A DNA stretch of 64,000 bases from Faunimonas pinastri (GCF_900110915.1 NZ_FOFG01000006.1:124001-188000); one strand, 5' to 3'; shown: positions 28,976 to 38,148, counted from the stretch's first letter. Notes: generated by a model from the letters alone, not told the origin. Program-made: numbers and translations.

Positions 28976-30008
28976 GCGCGCCGGTCCTTCCGAGCGGATC
29001 CGCACGCTCCGGCGGCGGCGCTACGCCCGCCTCGGCCGCGTTGCCCGCACGCCCGGCGACGACACCGTGCAATGGGAAGACGTGTCGTCCGTCACGCCGG
29101 AACTCGACGGGCAGAAGCGCGCCGCCAATCCCATCGTCCCGCCGCGCAGCGTCGCACGCCGCGCGTTGCTGATGCTCGTCGCCATCATGAGCTTTCTCGC
29201 CTGCCTCTGCATCGCCGGCGTGACGATCATCAACGATCGCGCGCATGGCTGGGAGCGGCAGATCGCGGAAGAAGTGACCATCCAGGTCAAGCCCGTGGAC
29301 GGCACCGATACCGACCAGGCGGTGACGCGCGCCGCCGAGATTGCCATGCAGACGCCCGGCGTGCAGTCCGCCAATCCGCTTTCCAAGGCGGCCGGCTCCG
29401 CCCTGCTGGAGCCATGGCTCGGCCGCGGCTTCGATGCCAGCGACCTGCCGATCCCGAGGCTGATCGCCGTCAAGGTGAGCAATTCTGTCGACCTCTCGGC
29501 GCTCGCGGGCCGGCTGCGCGACACCGTGCCGAGCGCCAGCCTCGACGATCACGGCCAGTGGCTGCAACGGCTTTCCTCCATGGCGCGCGTGATGATCACG
29601 GCGGGTGGGTTCATCATGGGCCTCGTGCTGGCGGCCACCGCGCTTTCGGTGATCTTCGCCACGCGCGGGGCGATGGCCGGCAACAAGCAGGTGATCGAGG
29701 TGCTGCATCTCGTGGGCGCGGAGGACGGCTACATAGCCGGCCAGTTCCAGCACCATTTCCTGATGCTTGGCCTGAAAGGGGCGGCGCTGGGCGGCCTCGC
29801 GGCCGTGCTGCTCTTCGCCATCCTCGGCTATTTCACGGGGTCGGAGGGCATCACCCCGGAAGACGCGCAGCTGCGCAGCGTCTTCGGCGGCCTTCACGTG
29901 GGCTTTACCGGCTATGTCGGCACGATCCTCACGATCCTGGTGATCGCCTGCATCATCGCGGTGACCGCCCGCGCCACGGTGCGGCGGACGCTCAGGGAAT
30001 TGAACTGA
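28962..30008 (+). CDS. ftsX: cell-division membrane protein FtsX
   Basis: A 348-residue FtsX homologue, the membrane partner of FtsE. After a basic cytoplasmic N-terminus it has a membrane segment (ALLMLVAIMSFLACLCIAGVTII), a periplasmic loop of about 120 residues carrying the hydrolase contact region, then three C-terminal membrane helices. The start is ATG at 28962, within ftsE; ATG at 28968 is also possible. The loop and the four-helix layout match the family. No frameshift is seen. Confidence 0.93.
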   Translation: MSMTERAGPSERIRTLRRRRYARLGRVARTPGDDTVQWEDVSSVTPELDGQKRAANPIVPPRSVARRALLMLVAIMSFLACLCIAGVTIINDRAHGWERQIAEEVTIQVKPVDGTDTDQAVTRAAEIAMQTPGVQSANPLSKAAGSALLEPWLGRGFDASDLPIPRLIAVKVSNSVDLSALAGRLRDTVPSASLDDHGQWLQRLSSMARVMITAGGFIMGLVLAATALSVIFATRGAMAGNKQVIEVLHLVGAEDGYIAGQFQHHFLMLGLKGAALGGLAAVLLFAILGYFTGSEGITPEDAQLRSVFGGLHVGFTGYVGTILTILVIACIIAVTARATVRRTLRELN

Positions 30009-30013
30009 ACCCC

Positions 30014-30046
30014 GTTTCGATACTTCTCCCGCTACCGGGACGAAAC
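30014..30046 (+). other. nested hairpin between ftsX and ydcF-like gene
   Basis: An outer stem GTTTCG/CGAAAC encloses an inner stem TCCCG-CTAC-CGGGA. It starts 5 bases after the ftsX stop and ends 3 bases before the candidate ATG of the next gene, so it could reduce read-through or hide that gene's ribosome site. No T-run follows. Confidence 0.45.
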
Positions 30047-30049
30047 CAG

Positions 30050-30730
30050 ATGAAATCGGATAGAATGGCTGTGATGAACAGCGAGAACGTTGCCCGGCAG
30101 CCCGCTCCGGCGAAAGCCCGCAAGACCCGCCGCGTCCTGCGGTGGGCAAGCCGCCTTGTGGCACTCGCGGCCTTCGCCTGCTTCTGCTTCCTGATCGGCG
30201 GCTTCTTCGTCTTCGCCGACGGCGTCGTGCATTCCCGTCCGCCCGCCAATCCGCATGCCGACGGTATCGTGGCGCTGACCGGCGGCACGCAGCGCATCGA
30301 GGGCGCGGTCTCGCTCCTGGGCAACGGCTCGGCGCGCCGCCTGCTGATCTCTGGCGTCCATACCCGCATCGGCCCCCAGGACCTGGCGGCACGGCATCCC
30401 GATCTCGCCGACTTCTACCGCTGCTGCATCGACATCGGCTACGAGGCCCGCAACACGCGCGGGAACGCGCTGGAGACGCGGGACTGGGCGCGCGAGCGCG
30501 GCTACAATTCGCTGATCGTGGTGACCAGCGACTACCACATGCCGCGCAGCCTGACCGAGATCGCCCGCGTGCTGCCCGACGTGAAGCTCGTGCCCTACCC
30601 CGTGCGCCCCGACGATCTCACGCTCGACGATTGGGCCGCCGACCCCCGGGCCTTCAAGGTGCTCGCGCTGGAATATATGAAATACGTCTGGATCCGCATG
30701 GGCGGCTCGGGCACCAGCTTCGACGCGTGA
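30050..30730 (+). CDS. YdcF/SanA-type DUF218 protein
   Basis: A 226-residue protein with an N-terminal membrane anchor (LVALAAFACFCFLIGGFFVFA) and a DUF218 domain facing outward. Motifs include DGIVALTGGTQRIEGA near the domain start and VVTSDYHMPRSLTEIARVLP near its end, both hallmarks of the YdcF/SanA/ElyC family linked to envelope integrity. Start could be 30050, 30065 or 30074; none has a strong ribosome site. The gene follows ftsX with a hairpin between. Confidence 0.85.
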   Translation: MKSDRMAVMNSENVARQPAPAKARKTRRVLRWASRLVALAAFACFCFLIGGFFVFADGVVHSRPPANPHADGIVALTGGTQRIEGAVSLLGNGSARRLLISGVHTRIGPQDLAARHPDLADFYRCCIDIGYEARNTRGNALETRDWARERGYNSLIVVTSDYHMPRSLTEIARVLPDVKLVPYPVRPDDLTLDDWAADPRAFKVLALEYMKYVWIRMGGSGTSFDA

Positions 30731-30833
30731 CACTATATCTTGTGTCATGCTGCCATCACGACACATAATGACGGACTGAAGAGTGATTCGAACGTAAGTT
30801 CCGGTAATCGGAGTTGACGCGCGCTCCTCGCAT

Positions 30834-30848
30834 GTTCTACATTTGTTC
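30834..30848 (+). promoter_or_regulatory. LexA-type SOS box
   Basis: GTTCTACATTTGTTC is an exact match to the alphaproteobacterial LexA consensus GTTC-N7-GTTC. It covers a candidate -10 hexamer, TACATT at 30838-30843, which is 18 bases after a candidate -35, TTGACG at 30814-30819. It lies 27 bases before the GTG start of the small orphan gene. Confidence 0.65.
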
Positions 30849-30875
30849 CGAGATGGCGCAGCAGGGAGTGTCGTC

Positions 30876-31232
30876 GTGACCCGGGTTTCGTTCGTACCGA
30901 CAAGCGCCATCGCGACAGGCATGGCCTCGCGCTATCGCTACTGGTCCGGGCGCTCGGGCCGGCGCTACCTGTTTACCTGCGTGGATGCGGACTGGCTGAA
31001 GGATTGCCACGAGGCGATCGCGCTGGAATGCGAGGGCGACCGCATCGTCTGGATCGGCGAGGCGGAAGCCTTTCCTCCGGGCAAGGCGATCGCTGGCGAG
31101 GGCGGACGCGGCCTGATCTTCGTTCACCTGTTGGCGAGCGATTCGGTGGAGCGACGGAACGTCATCGACGATCTGGCCGACCTTCTGGATCACGGCGGCG
31201 ACGGCGGCAACGTGCTGCGCTTCGCGGCCTGA
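30876..31232 (+). CDS. uncharacterised 118-residue protein behind an SOS box
   Basis: A small protein of unknown family. I chose the GTG at 30876, which follows a GGGA at a spacing of about 9; an in-frame TTG at 30843 would overlap the LexA-type box and so is unlikely. The sequence has YRYWSGRSGRRYLFTCVDADW near the N-terminus, then a strand-rich middle (RIVWIGEAEAF) and an Asp-rich end. I see no signal peptide, membrane segment or named domain. The promoter context suggests it is induced by DNA damage; what it does is unknown. Confidence 0.65.
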   Translation: MTRVSFVPTSAIATGMASRYRYWSGRSGRRYLFTCVDADWLKDCHEAIALECEGDRIVWIGEAEAFPPGKAIAGEGGRGLIFVHLLASDSVERRNVIDDLADLLDHGGDGGNVLRFAA

Positions 31233-31251
31233 CCCGGACGATGCGCGCCGG

Positions 31252-31782
31252 CTATGCCAGGCGCGCCTCCCTCAGTCTTTTGGCCAGCCTGTCCAGCTTG
31301 CGATCCGGCATGCCGAGGCTCGCCAGGTGCTCCGCCGTGTTGACGACGTAGTCGGCGTTCGGGCCGGACTGTCCATGCGCGGAGGAAACGATCGCGAACG
31401 CCTCGTCCTCGCCGAGCGCGCCCGCATATTGCTCATGGCTGCGGTCGGCGATGTAGGTGACGGCGCGCACCGCCTCGCCGTTTTCCAGCCGGACATCGCG
31501 CATCCGTTCCAGATAGACGCTGGTGACCTGTTCGCGCTCGCGCAGATAGGCGATGACCTTTTCCGCCTCGGCGGCCGCTACGCGGAAAGCAAGACCCCGG
31601 CAGGTGCCGCCCCGGTCGAGCCCCAGCACGAGGCCGGGACTTTCCGGCGAGCCGCGATGCACCCATGAGCGGATGCAGAGCGCCCGGTGAAGCCCGATAA
31701 GGCGGCCCTGCTGCGCTTCCAGGAAGGAAAATCCCGGGCGCCAGATCAGTGAACCGTAGCCGAAGACCCAGAGATCCGACAT
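31252..31782 (-). CDS. chaC: gamma-glutamylcyclotransferase, ChaC family
   Basis: A 176-residue ChaC-type enzyme that cleaves glutathione to 5-oxoproline and cysteinyl-glycine. The N-terminal substrate loop FGYGSLIW (residues 7-14) matches the family, and SVYLERM carries the likely catalytic Glu. Length is normal for bacterial ChaC. The gene is convergent with the small SOS-box gene and divergent from the DUF2125 gene. Confidence 0.92.
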   Translation of the reverse strand: MSDLWVFGYGSLIWRPGFSFLEAQQGRLIGLHRALCIRSWVHRGSPESPGLVLGLDRGGTCRGLAFRVAAAEAEKVIAYLREREQVTSVYLERMRDVRLENGEAVRAVTYIADRSHEQYAGALGEDEAFAIVSSAHGQSGPNADYVVNTAEHLASLGMPDRKLDRLAKRLREARLA

Positions 31783-31836
31783 CGCTCTTCCTTGACGTGT
31801 GCTCGCCTAGCAGCGCAAAGCTCTGCCCGCAAGATC

Positions 31837-32826
31837 ATGACGAGAGCCATGCGCAGAGTTCCCATCATCATTCTCATTGTCGTCCTGGTGCTGGCTGCCG
31901 GCTGGTACGTCGCATGGCGCGTGCTCGCCCGGCAGGTGGACGTCGCCGTCTCCGACGCGCTGCATGTGGCGAGCGAGCACGGCTCGCCCATCACCTGCAC
32001 CGACCGCCGGACCAGCGGCTTTCCGCTGAAGGTGCGGATTTCCTGTTCCGAGACCACCGTATCCGACCAGAAGAGCGGCGTGCAGGCCCGGCTTGCGGGC
32101 GTCACCGCGGAAACGGCGATCTACACGCCCAATCGTGTCACCACCGCACTCGCCTCCCCCGCCACCATCACCGTGCCGAACCTTTCCGAGCCGATCCGGG
32201 GAGAATGGCAGACCGGCACGCTGACGCTCGACCGCAGGGACGCCGAGATCAGTTCCAGCCGCCTCGACCTCGACACCGCTAAGGTGACCATTTCCGGCTC
32301 GGAGATCGTGGCTAAGACGCTGAGCGCACTGGTCGCCCCGGCCCGCGACGAGCAGCGCACCTCGGTCGGCTTCTCCTTTGCCGATGCCTCGCTGCATTCC
32401 GGCGACCTGTCCACCCCGGCCATGAACGGCACGGGCTCAGCCATTCTTTCGGTCCCGCCGCAGCGCGTGTTCACCGGCCTTGGCGATCTCCGCTCCACGG
32501 GGCTTCAGGTGTCCGCGATCCAGATCGCGGCATCCTCCGGCGACCTCAAGGCCAATATCAGCGGCGACGTGCAGGCCGATCCGGACGGCCAGCTCAATGG
32601 GTCGCTGAACGTCGATCTTCTCAGCATCGACGCCCTGCCCGGCTTCATGAAGACGCTGCCGCCGGCCGCCCGGCAGCTCGGCAACACGATGGCCGGCGCG
32701 ATCCTGATGTTCGCACAGCCGGTGGAGGTGAACGGCGCGCAGGCGCGGCGGCTGCACTTCGACATCCACCGCGGCAAGGTGGCGCTCGGCCCGATCAAGC
32801 TCGGACGCGTCGCCCCGCTCTGGTGA
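31837..32826 (+). CDS. DUF2125 domain-containing protein
   Basis: A 329-residue envelope protein of the alphaproteobacterial DUF2125 family. The N-terminal segment RVPIIILIVVLVLAAGWYVAWRVL is a membrane anchor or signal, and the body is a long beta-rich domain with GFPLKVRISC and LNGSLNVDLLSID stretches. Function is unknown. It is a regular neighbour of tyrC and hisC in this order. I chose the ATG at 31837; 31849 is possible. It ends 51 bases before the convergent tyrC. Confidence 0.85.
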   Translation: MTRAMRRVPIIILIVVLVLAAGWYVAWRVLARQVDVAVSDALHVASEHGSPITCTDRRTSGFPLKVRISCSETTVSDQKSGVQARLAGVTAETAIYTPNRVTTALASPATITVPNLSEPIRGEWQTGTLTLDRRDAEISSSRLDLDTAKVTISGSEIVAKTLSALVAPARDEQRTSVGFSFADASLHSGDLSTPAMNGTGSAILSVPPQRVFTGLGDLRSTGLQVSAIQIAASSGDLKANISGDVQADPDGQLNGSLNVDLLSIDALPGFMKTLPPAARQLGNTMAGAILMFAQPVEVNGAQARRLHFDIHRGKVALGPIKLGRVAPLW

Positions 32827-32850
32827 GGGCATCCGCTCTGGTGGGGAAGC

Positions 32851-32873
32851 GCCGGGCGGGAACGCCGCCCGGC
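32851..32873. terminator. hairpin between convergent DUF2125 and tyrC genes
   Basis: GCCGGGCGG and CCGCCCGGC form a perfect 9-base stem around a 5-base loop. It lies between two convergent genes and can fold in either transcript, so it may act as a shared transcript end. T-runs are lacking on both sides. Confidence 0.5.
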
Positions 32874-32877
32874 ACCG

Positions 32878-33804
32878 TCAAACGGTCTTGGCGGCTGCCG
32901 CGCGACCGAAGTCCGGCTCGGCGGTTTCCTGCCCGGCGGCGATGATCCCGCGGCGGATCGCGCGCGTCCGGTTGAAGAGCTCGAACAGCGCGTCGCCGTC
33001 GCCCCAGCGGATCGCTCTCTGCAGCGCCGAGAGATCCTCGTTGAAGCGGCCCAGCATCTCCAGCACGGCTTCCTTGTTGTTCAGGAACACATCGCGCCAC
33101 ATGGTGGGATCGGAAGCCGCGATACGGGTGAAATCGCGAAAGCCGCCGGCGGCGAACTTCATCACTTCCGATTCCGTCACCGCTTCCAGGTCAGCGGCGG
33201 TTCCGACGATGTTGTAAGCGATCAGATGCGGGACGTGGCTGGTGATCGCCAGCACCATGTCGTGATGCTCGGGCGTCATGGTCTCGACGTTGGAGCCGAG
33301 CCCTTCCCAGAAGGCACGCACGCTCGCGAGCGCGGCGGCGTCTGTGCCCTCCGGCGGGGTCAGGATGCACCAACGGCTGCGAAAGAGATCGGCGAAGCCC
33401 GCCTCGGGGCCGGAATATTCGGTGCCCGCAACCGGATGGGCGGGCACGAAATGCGCGTGCTCCGGCAGGAAGGGCGTCACCTGGCGGATCACGGCGGCCT
33501 TGACCGAGCCGACATCGGAGACGATCGCGCCGGGCTTCAGGACCGGGCCGATCTCCTCCGCCACCGCGCCATAGGCGCCCACCGGCACGGAGGCGATGAC
33601 GAGGTCCGCGCCCTCCGCCGCTTCCGCCGCGGATAACGTGTAGCGGTCGCCGAGGCCCAGCCGTTCCGCCGCTTCCAGCGTTTCCGGCCGCCGCGTCTGC
33701 ACGACGATCTCCTCGGCCAGCCCGTATTCGCAGGCGCCGCGCGCGATGGAGGAGCCGATCAGGCCGATGCCGATCAGCGCCAGCCGCTTGATTTTCTCCG
33801 GCAT
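32878..33804 (-). CDS. tyrC: prephenate/arogenate dehydrogenase
   Basis: A 308-residue enzyme of tyrosine synthesis that oxidatively decarboxylates prephenate or arogenate. The Rossmann motif is IGIGLIGSS (near residues 11-19). SDVGSVK, HPVAGTEYSG and the GFRDFTRIAASDP stretch are typical of TyrA/TyrC proteins. It lies 4 bases after hisC and in an operon with the chorismate mutase gene, so the three cover chorismate to tyrosine apart from transamination choices. Confidence 0.92.
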   Translation of the reverse strand: MPEKIKRLALIGIGLIGSSIARGACEYGLAEEIVVQTRRPETLEAAERLGLGDRYTLSAAEAAEGADLVIASVPVGAYGAVAEEIGPVLKPGAIVSDVGSVKAAVIRQVTPFLPEHAHFVPAHPVAGTEYSGPEAGFADLFRSRWCILTPPEGTDAAALASVRAFWEGLGSNVETMTPEHHDMVLAITSHVPHLIAYNIVGTAADLEAVTESEVMKFAAGGFRDFTRIAASDPTMWRDVFLNNKEAVLEMLGRFNEDLSALQRAIRWGDGDALFELFNRTRAIRRGIIAAGQETAEPDFGRAAAAKTV

Positions 33805-33808
33805 CGCG

Positions 33809-34912
33809 TCAGGCCGCTCCGTTGAGGAAGCTGCGGAGCGCCTCCACGACGCCGCGATTGGCTTCCTCGCTGCCGATGGTCAGGCGAAGCGCATTGGGGA
33901 AGCCGTAGCCCCGCATGCCGCGCAGCACATAGCCTTCTCGGCGAAGATGGGCGTCGCCCTCGACCGCGCCCTTGCCCGGCTCGTCGGGGAAGTGGATCAG
34001 CAGGAAATTGCCGACGCTAGGCGTCACGCGCATGCCGAGCTTCGTCAGTTCCTCCGTCAGCCACGCGTTCCAGCGATTGTTGTGCTCCACCGAAGCATCC
34101 ACATGCGCCCGGTCCGCGATCGCGGCCGCGCCCGCCGCGATGGCCGGCGAATTGACGTTGAAGGGGCCGCGCGTGCGGTTCAGCACATCGACGACATGGG
34201 CCGGCCCGTAGAGCCAGCCGATGCGCAGGCTCGCCAGACCGAAGATCTTGGAGAAGGTGCGCGTCATCACGACGTTCTCCTGCTCCGCGGCAAGCTCCAT
34301 GCCGCTCGCATAATCGTTGCGGCGGACATATTCGGCATAGGCGGCGTCGAGGACGAGCAGCACCGTGCGCGGCAAGCCGGCATGCAGGCGCTTCACCTCG
34401 TCGAACGGAATGTAGGTGCCGGTCGGATTGTTCGGGTTGGCGAGGAAGACGATGCGCGTGCGATCGGTGACGCGCGCGAGGATCTCGTCCACCATCGCCG
34501 TCTCGTCCCGCTCTGGCGCCACCACCGGCTTGCCGCCGACGGAGAGCGTGGAGATGCCGTAGATGGAAAAGGCGTGCTCGGTGTAGATCGCCTCGTCCCC
34601 GTCGCCGAGATAGCACTGGGCGAGAAGGTGCAGGAGTTCGTCCGAGCCGTTGCCGCAGACGATGCGGTCCGCGTGGATGCCGTGCACCCTGGCGATGGCC
34701 TCGCGGAGGGCTTCCGACGAACCCTCGGGATAATAGTGCAGACGATCGGCGGCAGACTTGTAGGCCTCGATGGCGCGCGGGCTCGGGCCCAGCGGCGTCT
34801 CGTTCGCCGAAAGCTTGAACACGCGCTTGGCGGGAGAGCGCTCGTCGCCGGCGACGTAGGCGCTGACGTCGAGAACGCCGGGGCGGGGCTGCGGTCTGCT
34901 GAGATCGGTCAT
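33809..34912 (-). CDS. hisC: histidinol-phosphate/aromatic aminotransferase
   Basis: A 367-residue fold-I PLP aminotransferase. The N-terminus [14 protein letters not shown] is the HisC signature, the PLP Lys lies in [17 protein letters not shown], and [11 protein letters not shown] binds cofactor or substrate. Position between chorismate mutase and tyrC suggests it transaminates aromatic keto acids in addition to, or instead of, histidinol phosphate. I started at the ATG at 34912. Confidence 0.92.
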   Translation of the reverse strand: MTDLSRPQPRPGVLDVSAYVAGDERSPAKRVFKLSANETPLGPSPRAIEAYKSAADRLHYYPEGSSEALREAIARVHGIHADRIVCGNGSDELLHLLAQCYLGDGDEAIYTEHAFSIYGISTLSVGGKPVVAPERDETAMVDEILARVTDRTRIVFLANPNNPTGTYIPFDEVKRLHAGLPRTVLLVLDAAYAEYVRRNDYASGMELAAEQENVVMTRTFSKIFGLASLRIGWLYGPAHVVDVLNRTRGPFNVNSPAIAAGAAAIADRAHVDASVEHNNRWNAWLTEELTKLGMRVTPSVGNFLLIHFPDEPGKGAVEGDAHLRREGYVLRGMRGYGFPNALRLTIGSEEANRGVVEALRSFLNGAA

Positions 34913-34919
34913 GGCTGTC

Positions 34920-35771
34920 TCACGAGGAAGCGGAAGCCACGCTGTCCGGCGTGGCGGAAGAAAGCTCGGGCGTCCGGTCGACGACGACCCGGATGGGCTG
35001 GGCGAACTGGCCGATGGCGAGGACGTCACCCAAGGGGGCGCCAAGCTCGCGGGCAAGGTCGTCGAGCGTCGCGGAAACCTGCAGTTCGAACAGGGTCTCG
35101 CCCTCGGCCTCGCCGATCACCCGGCCGCCCAGCGAGGAAATCGCGGCATGCAGACCGTCGCGCGCGGCGGTGGCGAGAAGCTGGACATCGGCAGGGGCCG
35201 CATCCTTCAGCGGCGGTCCCACGACATAGGCGGGTAGCGAGGCGGGACGGCCTTCTTCCTCGATAAAGGGCAGGCGCGCGAAGACGCCGGGGCCATCGGG
35301 AGCCGTCAGCGAGCGCCACCATCGGCCCTCCGTCTCCAGCGGCACCAGCGCGAGATCCCGCCCCTCGCCTTCCACCAGCGCGATCGCATCGGCGGCGCTG
35401 TCGCAGGCGTGGACGGAAACGAAGAAGCCGAAATAGAAGCGGACGAGATCGCGCATGGCGAGCGGATCGGCTGCCGGCGCGGTCGCCACGCCATAGGGCG
35501 CCTGCATCGCGGTGAAGGTGCTGATGATCTCGCGCCAGATATGCTCGACGGTGACCAGCGGCAGGTCGCTCTCGTGCCGCAGCACCAGCCGGCGCATCAT
35601 GTCGGCCTCGCGATCGGGCCGGAAGGCGGCGCCCGGCGCGCTGGTGCCCTTGACGCGGATCAGTTCGGCGATGATCCCGGCCCGCTCGATCAGCGAGCGG
35701 TGCACGGTCTCGTCCAGCGCGTCGATGCGCTGACGGATGATCCGAAGCTGATCTGGGGGCGCCCCGTTCAT
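34920..35771 (-). CDS. chorismate mutase with degenerate prephenate-dehydratase-like region
   Basis: A 283-residue protein. The first 90 or so residues are an AroQ-type chorismate mutase ([30 protein letters not shown], then [10 protein letters not shown] and IWREIISTF) that turns chorismate into prephenate. The rest resembles a prephenate dehydratase: [22 protein letters not shown] is close to the usual aVeeG-AD-avvPiEns strand, but the ENS motif reads ETE and the TRF catalytic motif is missing. I infer loss of dehydratase activity. It heads the operon with hisC and tyrC. Confidence 0.78.
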   Translation of the reverse strand: MNGAPPDQLRIIRQRIDALDETVHRSLIERAGIIAELIRVKGTSAPGAAFRPDREADMMRRLVLRHESDLPLVTVEHIWREIISTFTAMQAPYGVATAPAADPLAMRDLVRFYFGFFVSVHACDSAADAIALVEGEGRDLALVPLETEGRWWRSLTAPDGPGVFARLPFIEEEGRPASLPAYVVGPPLKDAAPADVQLLATAARDGLHAAISSLGGRVIGEAEGETLFELQVSATLDDLARELGAPLGDVLAIGQFAQPIRVVVDRTPELSSATPDSVASASS

Positions 35772-35859
35772 GCGAGCCTTCGCCTTTCGAAATGGAGACC
35801 TTAAACCGCGTTCATTAGCCAGCCCCCGGCCGGAAGGCTAGGGAAAGACGAAGAAAATA

Positions 35860-35865
35860 TTGACA
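35860..35865 (+). promoter_or_regulatory. candidate -35 box of metX
   Basis: TTGACA is an exact sigma-70 -35 match 48 bases before metX. The -10 region 17 bases on is CTAAGC, a weak match. The implied leader is too short for a riboswitch; I looked for a SAM-II consensus here and did not find it. Confidence 0.35.
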
Positions 35866-35912
35866 CGGGGAAAGCCTCGTCCCTAAGCCCCTGAGGGAAG
35901 CGAGATCACGAA

Positions 35913-37088
35913 ATGCCCGGAGCCAAGTTGGGATTGATCGAGGAGCAGGCGCGAACGGAAGCGCAGGCACCCACGAGCGCGCTCGCCATGTTCGGGCCGG
36001 AGACGCCGCTCAGGCTGGATTCCGGCGTCTCCCTCGCCCCCTTCCAGATCGCGTACCAGACCTACGGCACGCTGAACGCCGACAAGACGAACGCCATCCT
36101 GGTCTGCCACGCGCTGACCGGCGACCAGCATGCCGCCAGCGCCAATCCCGTGACGGGCAAGCCCGGCTGGTGGTCGATGATGGTGGGGCCCGGCCGGCCC
36201 ATCGACACCGACCGCTTCTTCGTCATCTGCTCCAACGTGCTCGGCGGCTGCATGGGCACGACCGGACCGGCGACGACCGACCCGAACACCGGCGAGGTCT
36301 ACGGGCTGGAACTGCCGGTGATCACCATCGGCGACATGGTGCGCGCGCAGGCCATGCTGGTGGATCACCTCGGCGTCGACGTGCTGCTGGCCGTCGTCGG
36401 CGGCTCCATGGGCGGCATGCAGGTGCTGCAATGGGCGGCGAGCTATCCGGAACGCGTGCTGTCGGCCGTGCCGATCGCCACCGGTCCCCGCCATTCCGCG
36501 CAGAACATCGCTTTCCACGAGGTCGGGCGGCAGGCGATCATGGCCGATCCCGACTGGTGCGGCGGCAAGTACATCGCCCAGGGGACCAGCCCCCGCAAGG
36601 GGTTGGCCGTCGCGCGCATGGCCGCGCACATCACCTACCTGTCCGAGGAAGCGCTGCACAACAAGTTCGGCCGCGAACTGCAGGACCGCTCGGCGCTGAC
36701 CTTCGGCTTCGACGCCGATTTCCAGATCGAGTCCTATCTGCGCTACCAGGGCATGACCTTCGTCGATCGCTTCGACGCGAATTCGTATCTCTACATGACG
36801 CGGGCGATGGACTATTTCGACCTCGCCGCCCAGCATGGCGGCACGCTGGCGAACGCCTTCCGCAACACGAAGACCCGTTTCTGCGTGGTGTCCTTCACCT
36901 CCGACTGGCTGTTCCCGACTTCGGAGAACCGCACCATCGTCCATGCGCTGAACGCGGCGGCGGCCAACGTTTCCTTCGTGGAGATCGAGACCGACCGCGG
37001 CCACGACGCCTTCCTGCTGGACATGCCGGAGATGTTCGCCACCGTGCGCGGCTTCCTCAACGCGTCCGCGCGACGCCGGGGTCTCTGA
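35913..37088 (+). CDS. metX: homoserine O-acetyltransferase
   Basis: A 391-residue alpha/beta-hydrolase-fold enzyme that acylates homoserine at the start of methionine synthesis. The nucleophile lies in [12 protein letters not shown], the oxyanion-region motif [11 protein letters not shown] precedes it, and the C-terminal SDWLFP and RGHDAFL motifs supply Asp and His. Length is typical. It overlaps metW as TGATG, so the two are translated together, as in most relatives. Confidence 0.96.
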   Translation: MPGAKLGLIEEQARTEAQAPTSALAMFGPETPLRLDSGVSLAPFQIAYQTYGTLNADKTNAILVCHALTGDQHAASANPVTGKPGWWSMMVGPGRPIDTDRFFVICSNVLGGCMGTTGPATTDPNTGEVYGLELPVITIGDMVRAQAMLVDHLGVDVLLAVVGGSMGGMQVLQWAASYPERVLSAVPIATGPRHSAQNIAFHEVGRQAIMADPDWCGGKYIAQGTSPRKGLAVARMAAHITYLSEEALHNKFGRELQDRSALTFGFDADFQIESYLRYQGMTFVDRFDANSYLYMTRAMDYFDLAAQHGGTLANAFRNTKTRFCVVSFTSDWLFPTSENRTIVHALNAAAANVSFVEIETDRGHDAFLLDMPEMFATVRGFLNASARRRGL

Positions 37089-37726
37089 TGAGCGAGATGC
37101 AAAGCGTGGTGAACACGGTCGACCAGGCGCGCGTCGATCTGCAGGTCATTTCCGATTTCGTGACGCCGGGCGCGCGGGTGCTCGATGTCGGCTGCGGCAA
37201 CGGCGACCTGCTGGCGCGGCTGGAAGCGGAGAAGAACGTCGACGGGCGCGGCGTGGAGCTTTCGCAGAAGGGCGTGAACGAAGCGGTGGCGCGGGGTCTC
37301 TCGGTGATCCAGGGCGACGCGGACCACGATCTCGCGACCTATCCCGACGATGCCTTCGACTTCGTGATCCTGAGCCAGACGTTGCAGGCGACCTATGCGC
37401 CCAAGGTCGTGCTGGAAGCCCTGCTGCGGATCGGTAAGAAGACCATCGTCTCCTTCCCCAATTTCGGGCACTGGAAGGTGCGCGGCCAGTTCATGCTGTA
37501 CGGCCGCATGCCGATCACCCACGACCTGCCGTACCATTGGTACGACACGCCCAACATCCACTTCTGCACGGTGCTCGATTTCCGCGCTCTGGTGAGGGAA
37601 GTGGGCGCGGAAATCGAGCAGACCGTGGCGCTCTATGGCGACGGGCGACGGCTCGGCGGCTCCTCGTCCTGGGGCTACTGGAACGCCTTTTCCAAGCAGG
37701 CGGTGTTTCTGCTGTCGAAGCCCTAG
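37088..37726 (+). CDS. metW: methionine biosynthesis protein MetW
   Basis: A 212-residue protein with an S-adenosylmethionine-dependent methyltransferase fold (VLDVGCGNGDLLARLE, residues 33-48). MetW acts with MetX in methionine synthesis, where it supports homoserine acylation in some bacteria. The VSFPNFGHWKVRGQFMLYGRMP stretch is characteristic. The ATG at 37088 overlaps the metX stop. Its stop overlaps, on the opposite strand, the stop of the ester-cyclase gene. Confidence 0.95.
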   Translation: MSEMQSVVNTVDQARVDLQVISDFVTPGARVLDVGCGNGDLLARLEAEKNVDGRGVELSQKGVNEAVARGLSVIQGDADHDLATYPDDAFDFVILSQTLQATYAPKVVLEALLRIGKKTIVSFPNFGHWKVRGQFMLYGRMPITHDLPYHWYDTPNIHFCTVLDFRALVREVGAEIEQTVALYGDGRRLGGSSSWGYWNAFSKQAVFLLSKP

Positions 37727-38148
37727 AGCCCGGCTCCCCGCGTCCGGTCCTGGATCCGGGACTGCATCTGGGTTTCGACGGCCGCCTTGTCGATCACGGA
37801 CCAGACCCGCACGATTTGCCGGTCCCGGAATTCGTAGAACACGTTCTCGGAAAAGCGTATCCGCGTTCCATCGACGGGCACGCCCAGGAACGTCCCGACG
37901 GGCGTGCAATCGAAAGCCAGGCGGCTGGCGATGACCGGCGGCTCGGACACCAGCAACTCGATGTGGAACTGGAGGTCCGGGATTTCGCGGAAGTCCCGTT
38001 CCAGCATCCTGCGGTATCCCGAGAGCCCGATCCGCTCGCCGTTGTAGCAGACATCGTCGTGGACGGAGTTGCCGAGGTTGTCCCAGTCCTGCCGGTTCAG
38101 GCAGGCGATGTACTCCCGGTAGAGATCGGCCAGCCCGGCGCTCGTCAC
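37723..38148 (-). CDS. SnoaL-like ester cyclase / NTF2-fold protein
   Basis: A 141-residue protein of the SnoaL-like, NTF2-fold group. The start LADLYREYIACLNRQDWDNL and the central YNGERIGLSGYRRML, followed by the FLGVPVDGTRIRF strand, match ester-cyclase-type proteins. The GTG start at 38148 overlaps the stop of the upstream methyltransferase as GTGA, so the two are probably coupled. The 3' end overlaps metW by four bases. Function is unknown; homologues act in polyketide cyclisation or are uncharacterised. Confidence 0.82.
   Translation of the reverse strand: MTSAGLADLYREYIACLNRQDWDNLGNSVHDDVCYNGERIGLSGYRRMLERDFREIPDLQFHIELLVSEPPVIASRLAFDCTPVGTFLGVPVDGTRIRFSENVFYEFRDRQIVRVWSVIDKAAVETQMQSRIQDRTRGAGL

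Noticed and set aside
30741-30765. Inverted repeat TGTGTC/GACACA after the YdcF-like gene.
   Set aside because: A 6-base stem with a 13-base loop is within chance expectation, though it could be a transcript end.
35772-35912. SAM-II riboswitch upstream of metX.
   Set aside because: metX is a usual SAM-II target in this group, but the conserved GATTT loop and GCTAAA segments are not visible. A short CTCG-CCCT/AGGG-CGAG hairpin near the start is not the SAM-II pseudoknot. A covariance-model search would settle it.
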